Assembly (NCBI GenBank): GCA_029948255.1
Contig: JALIZF010001697.1
Location: 186,001-250,000, forward strand
DNA from: Telmatactis stephensoni
Lineage: Eukaryota; Cnidaria; Anthozoa; Actiniaria; Isophelliidae
DNA length: 64,000 nt
Reading direction: 5' to 3'
Below the pieces are notes generated by a model. The model had not been told where the DNA came from and did not search any database. It saw only the letters and a list, made by a program, of their open reading frames with translations. The position numbers and the translations under genes were made by a program. Positions 11,462-21,832 of this stretch are shown here, piece by piece; within the stretch, counting starts at the first letter, position 1; every line of letters begins with the position of its first letter.

Positions 11462-11600
11462 ACTTATTAGACGGTTTGAAGTGTAGTTTGGCTGGATATT
11501 TTACTCGTTCACTTGTATTTTGACTCGCCCTACGGGCTCGTCAAAATACTGCGTGGCTCGTAAAATATGCAGCCATACTACACATCAAACCGTCTAATAA
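11462..11600. mobile_element. Palindromic MITE-like element
   Basis: The arms CTTATTAGACGGTTTGA then GTGTAGT are mirrored by ACTACACATCAAACCGTCTAATAAG at about 11576-11600. It holds TTTTGACTCGCCC and GGGCTCGTCAAAA as an inner stem. A (TA)n run follows. Confidence 0.7.
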
Positions 11601-12972
11601 GATATATATATATATGATAGCATCACAGTCTACTGCATAAGACGTTTTAGATTTTAAAAAAAGGTATTTCATCGATCATTCTATATATTAAAAATATTAA
11701 GAGGGGAACCGGATCTCCTAGGTCCATTACACCACAAATGGGAAAATTTCCTGGGTCCATTACACCACGCAAGAGCAAAAATTTTAGCAACTGCAAGCAC
11801 GTATAATTATACGAGTTTAAATCAAAATTCTGTAGGAAAACGGGGAGGTCGAATATTCAGAGGTATTGCTTGCATGAATAGAGATGATTATCGTGAATTA
11901 AACAAAGTAAAGGCAACTATCATGAGCTCATGAAACGTGGCATTATCTCGAAAGGGCCAAAAGGTATAGAGAAATCAATAGATTCAGCAGTCGTTCGTCC
12001 TACCATGTGTTAATCGTCACGGGTTAAGACACAACGGCGATCTACAGGTTTCATAACTGCTTTACTATATACCCCACGCGTGACGAAACGATATAAGCGA
12101 GACAAGTCACGTCGACCTTCCTCTTCCTTCCCTCTCCATCACCTCCTTTCCCCTTATGGCAGACTAGCGACTACGGTGATCTCTTCTGCCCTTGTTTACA
12201 ACATTATTAGAATGGCAATTATAGCCGAGATTCGGAAAAAACCGTGAACCTCTTTCTTAATTTCCGACCAGTTTTGGTACAATTTGCTACAAGCATAAAT
12301 TGATTCGAGTATAACTAAACAATATTCCATCTATCAACCTCTTCCTGACACTTTGGTAGCCGATGAAAAACTGAAAACAGTGAAACTGACAGTCGTGTGG
12401 ACGAAGAACTTTTTTAGTCGCTTCTATTTACAGAAAACCAAAACGTTACTGTTGACGGAGCCTCAGTGACTATCTGACTGAATTAAATCACAGTGTTGTG
12501 AGATCTGAGTTATGATACAGTAAGTAGACAACACTCGCTCAAAAACTCGATTCCTCGCTTTAAATGATATCAGTAAAAGATAGCATACATCACAAGACAG
12601 TTATACTCACCAAACTACTTAGCCTGTAGAAAGCACGATGTGCCAAACGGAGAGATCTTCTGAGCAATTTGATATGATCTGGCGTTAGATCATTAGTTAT
12701 AGTGACCTTCATCGCCCGGAAATTTGGAACGGAACGATCGGAACCCTTCTGGCGGAACCTCCGGAATAATGACCGGAACCACCGCAATGACCGGAAAAGA
12801 CAAAAATAAGAAAAAGGAATAAATACATTTTGCTTGGACCTCTTTATATGTTAACCCAATTTATTTGTTACAACTGAGAAGAAATGTATATCTTTTTTTT
12901 TTTTACATATTTGCACATTTGATCATATTTAGATGCTAATTTGCGCTATAGAAGTAATAAATATTATTATTT
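11601..12972. other. Non-coding part of block A
   Basis: It corresponds to 22336-24030 of copy B and 31681-33110 of copy C. The last bases form a short ATT run that is the left remnant of the microsatellite in which the retrotransposon sits. No supported gene. Confidence 0.6.
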
Positions 12973-13037
12973 CGTGTTATCTCGGTTTGGTGGAATACCG
13001 GTGATATGTCTCTGAGAGCAAGCTGCACCCAGCAGCC

Positions 13038-14651
13038 TTAGGTCTCAAAAACCTTCCTTATCAACCTTGCAGTACCAAGCAAACATGCTTTCTGCAACAA
13101 CTCTATGCCACTACAGACGTTCAATTCTTTCAGCCATTTCTTCAAATCCCTTGAAACAACTCCCAAGGCTCCAACCACAATTGGTATCACCCTTACTTCT
13201 CTCAATTTCCAAAGCTTCTTTAGTTCCCTACGTAACTCATCATACTTTTGAATTTTCTCAATTTCTTTTTGGCCAACCCTACTATCGCCTGGACAAGCAA
13301 TGTCCACAATGAAACACTTTCTCAGCTCCTTGTCTAGCAAGATTATGTCAGGTCTCCGGCTCTCAATGACATGATCAGTCTGTATGTTTACATCCCAGAG
13401 AACCTTTACGTGTTCATTTTCTAGCACCCTTTCTGGCTTATGGTTGTACCACTTGACATCTTCAACCAGATTGTACTGTTTACAGATATCTAGATGTATG
13501 ATCCTTGCAACATTATCATGTCGTCGTTTGTATTCTGTCTGAGCCAGCTTCTGACACTCAGCAACAAGATGAGTAATTGACTCTTCTCTGTGACCACACA
13601 TCCTACACTCCTCAGGGACATTCATTCTGTCGATGTGTTTCTTTATCCAGTTGGTTCTCAAAGCCTGGTCTTGGGCTGCAAAAATCATACCTTCTGTTTC
13701 TTTCTTCAGATAACCCTTTCTGACCCATCCAAATGACATTTCGTCCCTCACATCCTCTGTATCTCTCATGAATTTTCCATGGAGGGCTTTTTCCTTCCAC
13801 TCCCGCAGTCGCATTAACTTTCTACTTTCTTTATTTTCCTCAACCCCACCTTCTCCTGTAACTTTCAGTATTTTCTCGGTGTTAACAACAGATAACAGAT
13901 CCTCCTTCGAACTTGACACATATCTACACAAGCTTATGATTTCAAGCTCAACACAATCTTGCACACTCAGAAGTCCTCTACCTCCATCTTTTCTTGGGAC
14001 GTAAAGCCTATTCACGTCACTTTGGGGATGCAGCATTCTATTCATTGTCATCAACTTCCTCGTTTTCCTGTCCATGTTCTGGAGCTCCTCCTTAGTCCAG
14101 TTGACAATCCCTGCTGTATAGCGCACCAATGATACTGCTCTAGAATTGATGCCTTCTATGGTATTACCTGCGTTCAACTTAGATGATACAATTTTCCTGA
14201 CTCTCCTGAAATACTCTTTCCTAATACTTGTTTTCATTTCCTGGTGCCTTATATCACTCGCCTCAACTACCCCAAGGTACTTGTATCCTTTCTCAGAATC
14301 TAATTCTTTAATGACAATTCCTTCGCTCAACTTTAATCCCTCAGATGACACCACTTTCCCACGTTTAAGTGTTAAGAATGCGCACTTCGAGACACCAAAC
14401 TCCATGCAGATATCTTTGCTAAAAATTTGAGTTGTTTCAACAAGCCTTTCAGTCTCCTTTTCATTGCTGCCAAACAACTTTAGATCATCCATAAACAATA
14501 GATGGTTTATTTTACCGTTCCTGTTTCCGAAATCATATCCCGCTTTTACCTCCCTCAAAATATATGTCAAAGGAATCATTGCTATTATAAACAGCAATGG
14601 TGACAAACTGTCACCTTGAAAAATTCCCCTTTTGATTTGAACTTGTCCCAA
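13038..14651 (-). CDS. Retrotransposon polyprotein, second part: RT core, CCHC and endonuclease
   Basis: The frame continues the upstream RT after a single frameshift. It opens with LGQVQIKRGIFQGDSLSPLL (RT motif with FQGDSLSP) and LLFMDDLKLF, an FMDD version of the catalytic box. Near residue 350 is CRMCG...HLVAEC, the CCHC knuckle typical of R2-type elements. It is followed by RRPDIILLD and VDIACPGDS...KEIEKIQKYDELRREL, the PD-(D/E)xK-like endonuclease used for target cleavage. The start is not a true initiation site: TTG here is only the first codon after the break. Apart from the shift the frame is intact for 537 codons, so the insertion is young. Confidence 0.85.
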   Translation of the reverse strand: MGQVQIKRGIFQGDSLSPLLFIIAMIPLTYILREVKAGYDFGNRNGKINHLLFMDDLKLFGSNEKETERLVETTQIFSKDICMEFGVSKCAFLTLKRGKVVSSEGLKLSEGIVIKELDSEKGYKYLGVVEASDIRHQEMKTSIRKEYFRRVRKIVSSKLNAGNTIEGINSRAVSLVRYTAGIVNWTKEELQNMDRKTRKLMTMNRMLHPQSDVNRLYVPRKDGGRGLLSVQDCVELEIISLCRYVSSSKEDLLSVVNTEKILKVTGEGGVEENKESRKLMRLREWKEKALHGKFMRDTEDVRDEMSFGWVRKGYLKKETEGMIFAAQDQALRTNWIKKHIDRMNVPEECRMCGHREESITHLVAECQKLAQTEYKRRHDNVARIIHLDICKQYNLVEDVKWYNHKPERVLENEHVKVLWDVNIQTDHVIESRRPDIILLDKELRKCFIVDIACPGDSRVGQKEIEKIQKYDELRRELKKLWKLREVRVIPIVVGALGVVSRDLKKWLKELNVCSGIELLQKACLLGTARLIRKVFET

Positions 14652-14652
14652 G

Positions 14653-16410
14653 CTACTCTCTCCTGAATGTGAGATTAGTTTTCCACTGCCCCATACCTAC
14701 GTCTAGAAATGCTTTGATGTTATCTGCAACCCCAACCATCTCCAGTGATTTTAGAATCCAGGAGTGAGGGACCATATCATAGGCTTTTTTGTAGTCAATC
14801 CACACCATACTTAGACCTACTTTCCTCCTCCTACAGTTTTTTAGTACCATTTTGTCTATCAATAGTTGATCTTTTGTTCCTCTGCTCTTTCGTTTGCATC
14901 CCTTTTGCTCCTCAGGTAATAACTTATGATTTATTAAATGGTGGTATAACTCATCAGAAATTACACCTGTCAGCAGTTTCCACATAAGAGGTAAGCAAGT
15001 TATAGGTCGGTAATTGCTAACATCATTCCCTTTTTCCTCGTCTTTCATTATCAAAACAGTTCTTCCTACTGTTAACCACTCTGGTATCTTTCTTGTTGAT
15101 ACACACCACTGTAGTTGCTCCGCAATCCTACCGTGGAGGCTGTCAAAACTCTTTAACCAGAATCCTTGAACATCATCTGGACCAGGTGCTTTCCAGTTTG
15201 ACATTTTCTGAAGCTGCTTTTTAAGTTTAGCTGGAGTTATTACTAGGTCTTCCTGTTTTGCACTATGCATTTCTCTGTCTATCTCCTCAATCCATTCAGC
15301 GTCATTATGCTTGACTTCTTTACCCCAAATTCCATTCCAAAAATCCCTTGATTTCTCAGCATCTGGGGCTGGTTGTTGTTTTCTTTCCTGCCCATCCAAC
15401 TCCTCAAATAAACGCTTTCTGTCATCCTGAAACAACCGGTTCTGTCTATACTGAGTTACCCTCTCCTTGTATCTCTTCAACATAGATGATTTGGCAACAA
15501 TTCTTTGCTTTATTTCTTCCATTACAAGGTTGATACTTTTCTTTTTCAAACAATAAGACCTCTGCAATCTATCAATCTGACTAGTCTTCTTAAGTTTACC
15601 ATTTTTCAATCGTTGCAATAAGCTCAGATCTTTTCTCAATTGGCTTATTTTTCTTTCTATCCTCCTCTGCCAAAAAGGTTTCTCCTTCATTACTTTACTA
15701 CTGGTATTATCCTTTATACCAAGTAACTCGCATGTGACAACTGCACCAACCTTGATTAACTTATTTGTCTCAGTGATGTTTCGTGTTTTCACGTTCTTAA
15801 GAATATCATTCACTATTGTTACTTTCTCCTTTACCCTCATCCGATCTATTTTTCTGAGGTTCTTTGGCTTTGGCACATCTGTGCTAATCATAAGACTATT
15901 TACCCTTTCAAGCAAAACGTTAGTCTCACCTCCAACTTCATTTAGAATATCAATGCTAGTTCCATCGCCTTCGTTTGTGTTAATATTTGAAGATATACAT
16001 CCTTCCTGACGAGACAATACGTCATTTTCTTCTTGGATATCAACACTTTCGTCAAGAGTTGAAGGGTCTTCAAGGGTTCTTTTAAGTGCTTCCAGTTCCA
16101 ATGTAGAGAGCCAACCTTTAGACAGTATATTATTCTTCTGATCGACTACCCTCTGTTCTGAAGCTTCAAATCTCCCTTCATCAATCCAAAACTGATGCAT
16201 TCTTTTTCTATAGCCTCTCTTATCGGGTTCACTCTTGTAGTAACATTTCATCACACACAAATTGTCTTGTGTTGTCCACCTTCTCTTAGCAGTCATGGGA
16301 TGACGACCGGGTCTGTGCTGCTTACCCACAGAACACCTGCCGAGCGAGAGACCTTCACCCAATGATCCAGCCTCATTAACGCCGTTATCTAAATTTTCAT
16401 TTGAACTCAT
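14653..16410 (-). CDS. Retrotransposon polyprotein, first part: Myb-like domain and RT fingers
   Basis: The 585-codon frame starts MSSNENLDNG at an ATG with no better upstream start. RRWTTQDNLCVMKCYYKSEP near residues 42-62 looks like a Myb-type DNA-binding helix with spaced aromatics, as in R2-class proteins. A basic, coiled region follows. RT motifs start with WKAPGPDDVQGFWLKSF, then DVSNYRPITCLPLMWKLLT and WIDYKKAYDMVPHSW, which carries the first catalytic aspartate. It ends FRRE and TAG at about 14653, where the reading moves by one base into the next segment. One repaired base would give a continuous protein of about 1120 residues. Confidence 0.85.
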   Translation of the reverse strand: MSSNENLDNGVNEAGSLGEGLSLGRCSVGKQHRPGRHPMTAKRRWTTQDNLCVMKCYYKSEPDKRGYRKRMHQFWIDEGRFEASEQRVVDQKNNILSKGWLSTLELEALKRTLEDPSTLDESVDIQEENDVLSRQEGCISSNINTNEGDGTSIDILNEVGGETNVLLERVNSLMISTDVPKPKNLRKIDRMRVKEKVTIVNDILKNVKTRNITETNKLIKVGAVVTCELLGIKDNTSSKVMKEKPFWQRRIERKISQLRKDLSLLQRLKNGKLKKTSQIDRLQRSYCLKKKSINLVMEEIKQRIVAKSSMLKRYKERVTQYRQNRLFQDDRKRLFEELDGQERKQQPAPDAEKSRDFWNGIWGKEVKHNDAEWIEEIDREMHSAKQEDLVITPAKLKKQLQKMSNWKAPGPDDVQGFWLKSFDSLHGRIAEQLQWCVSTRKIPEWLTVGRTVLIMKDEEKGNDVSNYRPITCLPLMWKLLTGVISDELYHHLINHKLLPEEQKGCKRKSRGTKDQLLIDKMVLKNCRRRKVGLSMVWIDYKKAYDMVPHSWILKSLEMVGVADNIKAFLDVGMGQWKTNLTFRRE

Positions 16411-16508
16411 TTCATCACATATGTGAGTAATTGCACCATTAGTCGCCTCTTACGACACGCAGGAGACTTGGCGTTGGCTGAATTCTACTCCCCAAACCAC
16501 AGGGAGAA

Positions 16509-16509
16509 A

Positions 16510-16599
<90 letters not shown>
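16509..16599. repeat. (ATT)n microsatellite, about 30 units
   Basis: A perfect ATT run. It is the 5'-side remainder of the retrotransposon target. The Asn and Tyr runs it encodes in open frames are not genes. Confidence 0.95.
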
Positions 16600-16600
<1 letters not shown>

Positions 16601-17536
16601 ATAACTAGACGCACACGTGCGTTCACTCGTGCCTATGCCTGGAGCCCTTTTTAAGAGAGGCTCCAATGACCGGCTCCGTTCGTACTCTTCCCCTAGCCGT
16701 TTCACGCATTCTTCACCATTCCGGGAAATAGCTAACCGTAACAAATGACCTTTTTTGAATCGGCTAACTTAAACTAAAAAATATCTTGATTAGTTAGTTT
16801 GTCTGTCAACAGCTATTAGTGCCTTTGTCTTTCTATTATCATGCATAGGTATTAGATATCTCCAACATGCAAAAATATACCAGTTTTATATTCAACTTCT
16901 TATTTCACTATATATCTCAATTGTTTGCTGTAAAGACTTCTACAACGGCATATTTGACACAATAACAAATCGTGTATTTTTTCGTTCATGTTTCGGATGT
17001 TATATATATGAATAAAAGACGTTACGTGACCAAACGCGAAATACAAGGTCAATGGAATCTAGTTTCATGCCATTCCGATATTAAATTAAAATTCACTACA
17101 AAAACCTCTCAAGATCTCTTGAATGCTTGAATGAGGAATATAATTGACTTGCTTCTATGTATGTTCGTTTAGCAACATGTAGGATGAGAAATTCGTAGTT
17201 TTCCAGCTCATAGGAAATAGTCGTTATCGCGAGGGCCTCGGCTTTCAAGTACTCCATTTAGAGTTCGATATTTGGTCAAAGTATTGGAGATGAAGCTCAA
17301 AATAACAGCCCATTCTGAAGCTCATATAAGTATATAGGTATATCTCGAGTTAAAAGCTCCAAATTACATTGTTCTACTGCAGGAAAAGCCTGTCTCTGAA
17401 AGCTATTTTCTTTGAAGTCGGCCATCTTGCATTCCTAAAGTTCCTGGCTTGCGTTCGCTGTCGCTTAAAGGTGATGAATGAAGGGCATTGTTTTTACGCT
17501 CTTAACCAATCAGAGGTCCCTCAGGACGAACACAGG
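16600..17536. other. Non-coding, origin unclear
   Basis: Near 16600-16745 the minus strand keeps an open frame across the microsatellite, which may be 5' untranslated sequence of the retrotransposon. The rest shows no gene or repeat that I can support. Confidence 0.35.

Positions 17537-17568
<32 letters not shown>
17537..17568 (+). repeat. Poly(A) run of 32
   Basis: A pure A tract directly before the reverse-transcriptase fragment. It could be the tail of an older retroposed sequence lying to its left. Confidence 0.9.
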
Positions 17569-17569
<1 letters not shown>

Positions 17570-17599
17570 ATTTGCAGTTTATAACTCGTTCCCGGCCTA

Positions 17600-18237
17600 A
17601 AGGCCTGGGCACGAGTAATAATAATACTGAGGGTGACACTGATGAAATCAAGTTTGTATCGCGGTCATTGCGTGACAAGTTGCGTAAGGACCTATCAACA
17701 TCAACACAAGAGCATGATGTATTAGATCACGACAAATTCATTGGTAAAAATTTCTGGGGCTACGTGAAAAATGTTCTAAATAAAAAAGATTCCGTGTTTC
17801 CTTCCTTCTCCATGTCAGACTGTGCTTCATATTTCCGTAAGACTCTTACTTCAATCAACCCTAACAAAATGTTTATCATTCCAAATTGGATTCCAAGTTT
17901 ATCAGCTCCTGAAGTTGCCTTTAACCTTGATCCTCCTACTTATGATCAAGTTACTAATGTCATCCGTAAAATGAAAGCGTCTGGTTCCCCTAATTGTCCT
18001 CTTGATCAGCTGTCAATAATTTGTTTCAAACGATGTCCTATTTTACGAACATATTTAGCTGAACTTATACGTCTGGTCTGGTCGTCAGGTACTGTTCCCA
18101 CTGAATGGAAGAGAGCATGCACGATACTTATCCATAAAAAAGGTGACACTAGCATCCCTTCTAATTTTCGTCCCATCACTCTGGAGTCCATACCATTAAA
18201 AGTTTTTACATCTTGTCTTCGAAATGCCATCTTCTCT
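17600..18237 (+). pseudogene. Reverse-transcriptase fragment of a second LINE type
   Basis: The open plus-strand frame includes VIRKMKASGSPNCPLDQLS, LIRLVWSSGTVPTEWKRA, CTILIHKKGD and FRPITLESIPLKVFTSCL, the N-terminal fingers of a jockey/CR1-type reverse transcriptase. It stops abruptly at CLRNAIFSF, before the catalytic motifs, at the junction with the antisense of the truncated sulfotransferase-like copy. Only the middle of the element is left, with neither start nor 3' end. Confidence 0.75.
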
Positions 18238-18755
18238 TTTTCATTCCACACTAACAACTTATCCCGAGGAACCAAAGCTTTAACCCGAGAGTTGTGATCT
18301 GCATATAACTTAGCTAAATACTTAGAATCGCCATTATTAAACATACGAGTTAACTCTAGGTTGCGAAGTCGTTTCCATTTTCTTCCTGTTGGGGTAATTA
18401 CGAATCCTAGTTGTGTCCACCACTGTTCCTGCGTAGTAATTGTAAGTCCATAGGTTTTCAAAGCACTTTTCACCCAGACTTCTACGTTATCACGTTCTTG
18501 TAGGACAACTTTTGCGTCGGGGAAGCAACGTAGAATTTCATCCCAGAGAACGCAGGCAGGAGAATCACAGACAGCATCTATGTCAGCGTACATTGTGGTA
18601 AAGTCTGGCATTTTACCTTCCAGGGCGTTAGCGTATTCAACAGCACTGTAGCCATAATGTTCGACATAGTCATGAACCTTGTAACCAAGAATTCGTAGTG
18701 CAGCCGCTAGGGAAGTTGTGCCAGTCTTTGGAAGACCTGCGCAAATGAGCTTCAT
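18238..18755 (-). pseudogene. Sulfotransferase-like gene, copy B, 3'-truncated
   Basis: It starts MKLICAGLPKTGTTSL like copies A and C and stays in frame through VPRDKLLVWN. After that it runs into the reverse-transcriptase fragment in antisense and ends at a chance stop at 18006. The lost part (about 60 residues) includes GWKPLCEFLGVPVP and the membrane anchor. Substitutions such as FFW to VLW at the DSPACVLWDE site and added charge changes (RLRNLELTRM) suggest relaxed constraint. The 5' region is kept, so a transcript could still be made. Confidence 0.8.
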
Positions 18756-19444
18756 TTTCCTGACCTTTGGACCTTGTAGATGGGACTTTTAGCCTTGAAA
18801 AAAAGAGAAGGGATGAGTTACAATATACATTTCTCCTGCGCATGCATGTTGAGGTTAAAATACACCAGTTAAGTGAAACCTCCGCCCGCGCCGTCGCCTC
18901 CCCCGGGGCATAGGACTTTCGCATAAAATCACTACATTTTTGTTCCCCGCTTGGCGGGGGATTCACTTGTATTACATTTGGATTAAGACTCTGCGAGCTA
19001 GGATTTATGAAATTAACGTGCTGGCCCCACCGCCTTGTCACCTCTCGCTCACTAATAACGGTGTTTATAGCGTGTATTTCATACATAAGTCTGCATTTTC
19101 TCACCTTTCATCCTATTTTTACGAGGCTTGCGGGGATTTCACTTGCCTGGTGCAAAACAGCTTTATTATATATTGGTTTGCATATTAAAAACTTTTCGTG
19201 TGCTAGTTAAAGTTCCAGTACAGTTAAAGTTTCCAGTTCCAGTTGCACTGAATTATGGGACTGTTTTGGGGGACGCCAGTTCATTTTAAGTTGCAGTAAA
19301 GTACTTGCAGACGATTGTAAACACCTAATCTTAATCATATTTTTTCTTTATTTCGATTATTTCTCATATTTATTGTACTATATCACGTCTTCAAGTCTTC
19401 AAGTGAAAATTTCCCCTGTTTCGAGTGATTCGCCAAAAACAGTT

Positions 19445-19701
19445 ATACATATAGACGACTTTCAAAAATGGCGGGCTCATTGTTCACAAGAACGAGGCCA
19501 GAAAGGCCTCCAAAATCATCATGGCATCAAATGAGTCTAAGTATATCCTGTAAAATGCACAGAAAATAGTTATTTCGAAAGGAAGAAGAACACATCGTCT
19601 TTGATAGCAATAGAAGTGTCGCCAAGCTCATTTTCTAGTAACAAGGCCTTTGTGGCCTCGGTCTCATGTACTAGGCCGCCATTTTTGAAAGTCGTCTATG
19701 T
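19445..19701. mobile_element. MITE with ACAGTT target duplication
   Basis: The inverted ends contain TAGACGACTTTCAAAAATGGCGG and its reverse complement. ACAGTT flanks both sides (19439-19444 and 19702-19707). Copy A has ACAGTT once at the same place, so the 257-bp insertion happened after the duplication. The interior is non-coding. Confidence 0.8.
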
Positions 19702-21457
19702 ACAGTTCCATATGATTCAATGCGATTCGAACTAAAAAGGTTAGCGCGATTCTTCTTTGATAGTATTCAAAAGCCTAACGCTATAGTGCTGTGGTGTATT
19801 TGACCTTTTACATACACAAGTTGGGCAGATAATCTTTTTAGATCTCATCTCACTTTCTAGTGCTATGGTGTATTTGACCTTTTACGTGGTCAAAAATTGC
19901 AAAAGTCATCGACCATCTATAAGCCCCTAGCGTGATGACGTCTTTGTCTCCCTCTCTATACCAGAATCCTTTTCAAGAACCTTTCATATTCCATTTTTTT
20001 TATTCCTTCGAGAATACAAGCACAATAGTTTTAATTACCGATCAAAAGCTACACGAAAAGCATTCTGGTATAGAGAGGGGACAAAAATGTCATCATATGC
20101 TAGGGGCTTACAAGCAAATCAATGGAAATTATTTCATTTTGAAACTTCATGATGAACGAAATTTACTGGTAAAATGTATACGAACTGCATCATGTAAACG
20201 TCTTTGCTACCTTGTTTTATATCAGGGGAGTACAGGGGATTCAAATCACGTCAAAGCATGATCGATCATTCTCCTTTTTCGTGATTCGGAATCGAGAGAA
20301 ATCATTTCTCATTTTTCATGCAAGAACAACACATCTTACGGAATGCGGGAAAAGCCAGCGAAGATAAAATAATTCGAAATTTGTGGATTCTTTGTCCTTT
20401 TTCGCGTGAAATGATTCTAGCTAGAAGCAAATTTAAAAAAGTGTGAAAGATTCATTCAAATTCTGTTTTAATGTTCAGCGTTTTTCTGCATGGATTTATT
20501 CAAACTGCGTGAACGAAAACCAACAAGGCCATTTAGTTTCGTTATCGGTCACTCGGGAACCGCGCGTGAATCGTGATGTTATCCTCCCTAGCTGTACGAA
20601 CTTTTGAATGTAGTCATGTGATCACGCGGTAGAGAAGAGGAGGCAGACATTGAGACTTTAAAATAACTCAGTACATGAGCATTTTAGATATAGCAACGGA
20701 AATAAGTCATCCATGTTGAATGCATGTGAATCTAATGAAGAAAATAGGGGACCCAATAGTTTGCGCTGCCATGCAGTACACTTGAAGCTGTTGTTACATA
20801 TTTGAAGTAGATACAGTGACATTCTCAAAAACATTGTCCATAAACATATATTCTAATAGTGAAAGAACTGTCATGTGAATGGAAAGAAATAGTTCTATAA
20901 CTATATCCTACCTAATATATTATTACTATATAGAGTAAGTATACAGTCATTCTTGAAAACGTTGTCCATCAACATAGATTCTAATAATGTAAGAAACGTC
21001 ATGTGACTAGACAGAAATAGTTCTATAATGAAGAACATTAATTATCAACTATGTTGTAGATGAGTTCTAGAAATTGACAAAATACAATCAAAGCCTGCAA
21101 TTTTCCCAAAGATAAAGCTGTTAGTCGATCCTTGAAACCTTGAATGTACGGACCATTTTTAAGAATAAACCATTTTGCGATTACGAACATTCTCGAAATC
21201 TCGGGCAGTGAAAACAAAAGAACTGCTTGCTGCGACTGAACATGTATTCACAGTTCAAACTAGCATGTATTCAGTATGTTAATTTAGGCCCCATAAACGC
21301 ATAGAAATCTTTGCGTCCACACGAAAACGATGACCGTTTTCGAATCGTTTTAGAGGTTTTAGAGCCGTCGATACGTATGCGGTCTGCTTTGTAAACGCAT
21401 AGTATCATGTTGGTTGGGCAGACAAAAGGACCAAATGAAAAATCTTTTGTTAGACGA
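19702..21457. other. Non-coding part of block B
   Basis: Shared in pieces with A and C. The segment 20590-21080 matches 27525-29190 of C apart from a C-specific insertion. It holds the empty TTAA site for the copy A element at 20468-20471, and the empty site for the copy C element near 20669 (GAGACTTTAAAATAAC). Confidence 0.6.
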
Positions 21458-21728
21458 ATGATAATGATAATGATATTGGATTTATATAGCGCACTTTATC
21501 TATATACATATTCAAAGGCGCTTTACAATGATATGAAAGAGGTGATCAGTATGAAGTAGACACTGAGGGTGGTCACTGCCAGGGTTTTATTACGTCCTCA
21601 GTGGTTCTTTTACGTCCCTCCAATGCTGGGTTAGATAGTGTGGAGAGACGGGACCTACGGTTTAACGTCCTTATCCGAGAAGACTTGAAGGTCTAACCAT
21701 TTGCAGATGTAGTTACAAAGGCAGCACC

Positions 21729-21767
<39 letters not shown>

Positions 21768-21832
21768 CCGGGATTCGAACCCCGACCTCCCGCACGAGAG
21801 ACCGACGCTCAACCAACTGAGCCAACCGGGCG
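21458..21832 (-). mobile_element. tRNA-derived SINE
   Basis: On the minus strand the head (21832 to 21760) carries a box A-like TGGCTCAGTTGGTTG and box B GGTTCGAATCC. The acceptor stem does not pair properly, so it is not a working tRNA gene. A body of about 300 bp follows and ends with AAAGCGCCTTTGAA...GTGCGCTATATAA and (ATCATT) repeats. The tail closely resembles the LINE 3' end at about 8190-8235. Confidence 0.8.

Larger units (their letters stand above)
7367..12972. repeat. Duplicated block, copy A
   Basis: The sequence matches blocks B (about 18240-24965) and C (about 25072-34372) in the same orientation. Shared landmarks in order are the sulfotransferase-like gene, its GC-rich upstream CCCCGGGG region, ATGATCGATCATTCTCC, GGCATTATCTCGAAAG, and a terminal stretch ending GAAGTAATAAATATTATT. 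Private insertions in A are a LINE 3' end (7940-8241), a TTAA element (10324-11030) and the R4/Dong-like retrotransposon that begins at 12973. Boundaries are approximate. Confidence 0.85.
12973..16509 (-). mobile_element. R4/Dong-like non-LTR retrotransposon inserted in an (ATT)n microsatellite
   Basis: The minus strand encodes one long polyprotein with an N-terminal Myb-like motif, reverse transcriptase, a CCHC knuckle and a restriction-like endonuclease, and no AP endonuclease. This is the architecture of the R2/R4 group. The 3' end lies at about 12973 (AGATAACACGAA next to ATT units) and the 5' side abuts about 30 ATT units. Copies B and C lack the element; in B the same left flank runs straight into (ATT)n at 24027. 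Dong of the silkworm is known to insert into TAA repeats, which is the same target. The exact 5' end is uncertain, because sequence beyond the microsatellite (16600-16745) may also belong to it. Confidence 0.85.

Noticed and set aside
16423..16744. Open frames with Tyr or Asn runs
   Set aside because: They come from the (ATT)n microsatellite; the same applies at 23999-24265.
17572..18297. Single 241-codon protein across the RT and gene boundary
   Set aside because: It is a chimera of a LINE fragment and antisense of a truncated gene, not a designed fusion.
21760..21832. tRNA gene on the minus strand
   Set aside because: Box A and box B are present, but the acceptor stem and one T-stem pair do not match and a SINE body follows, so it is a SINE head.
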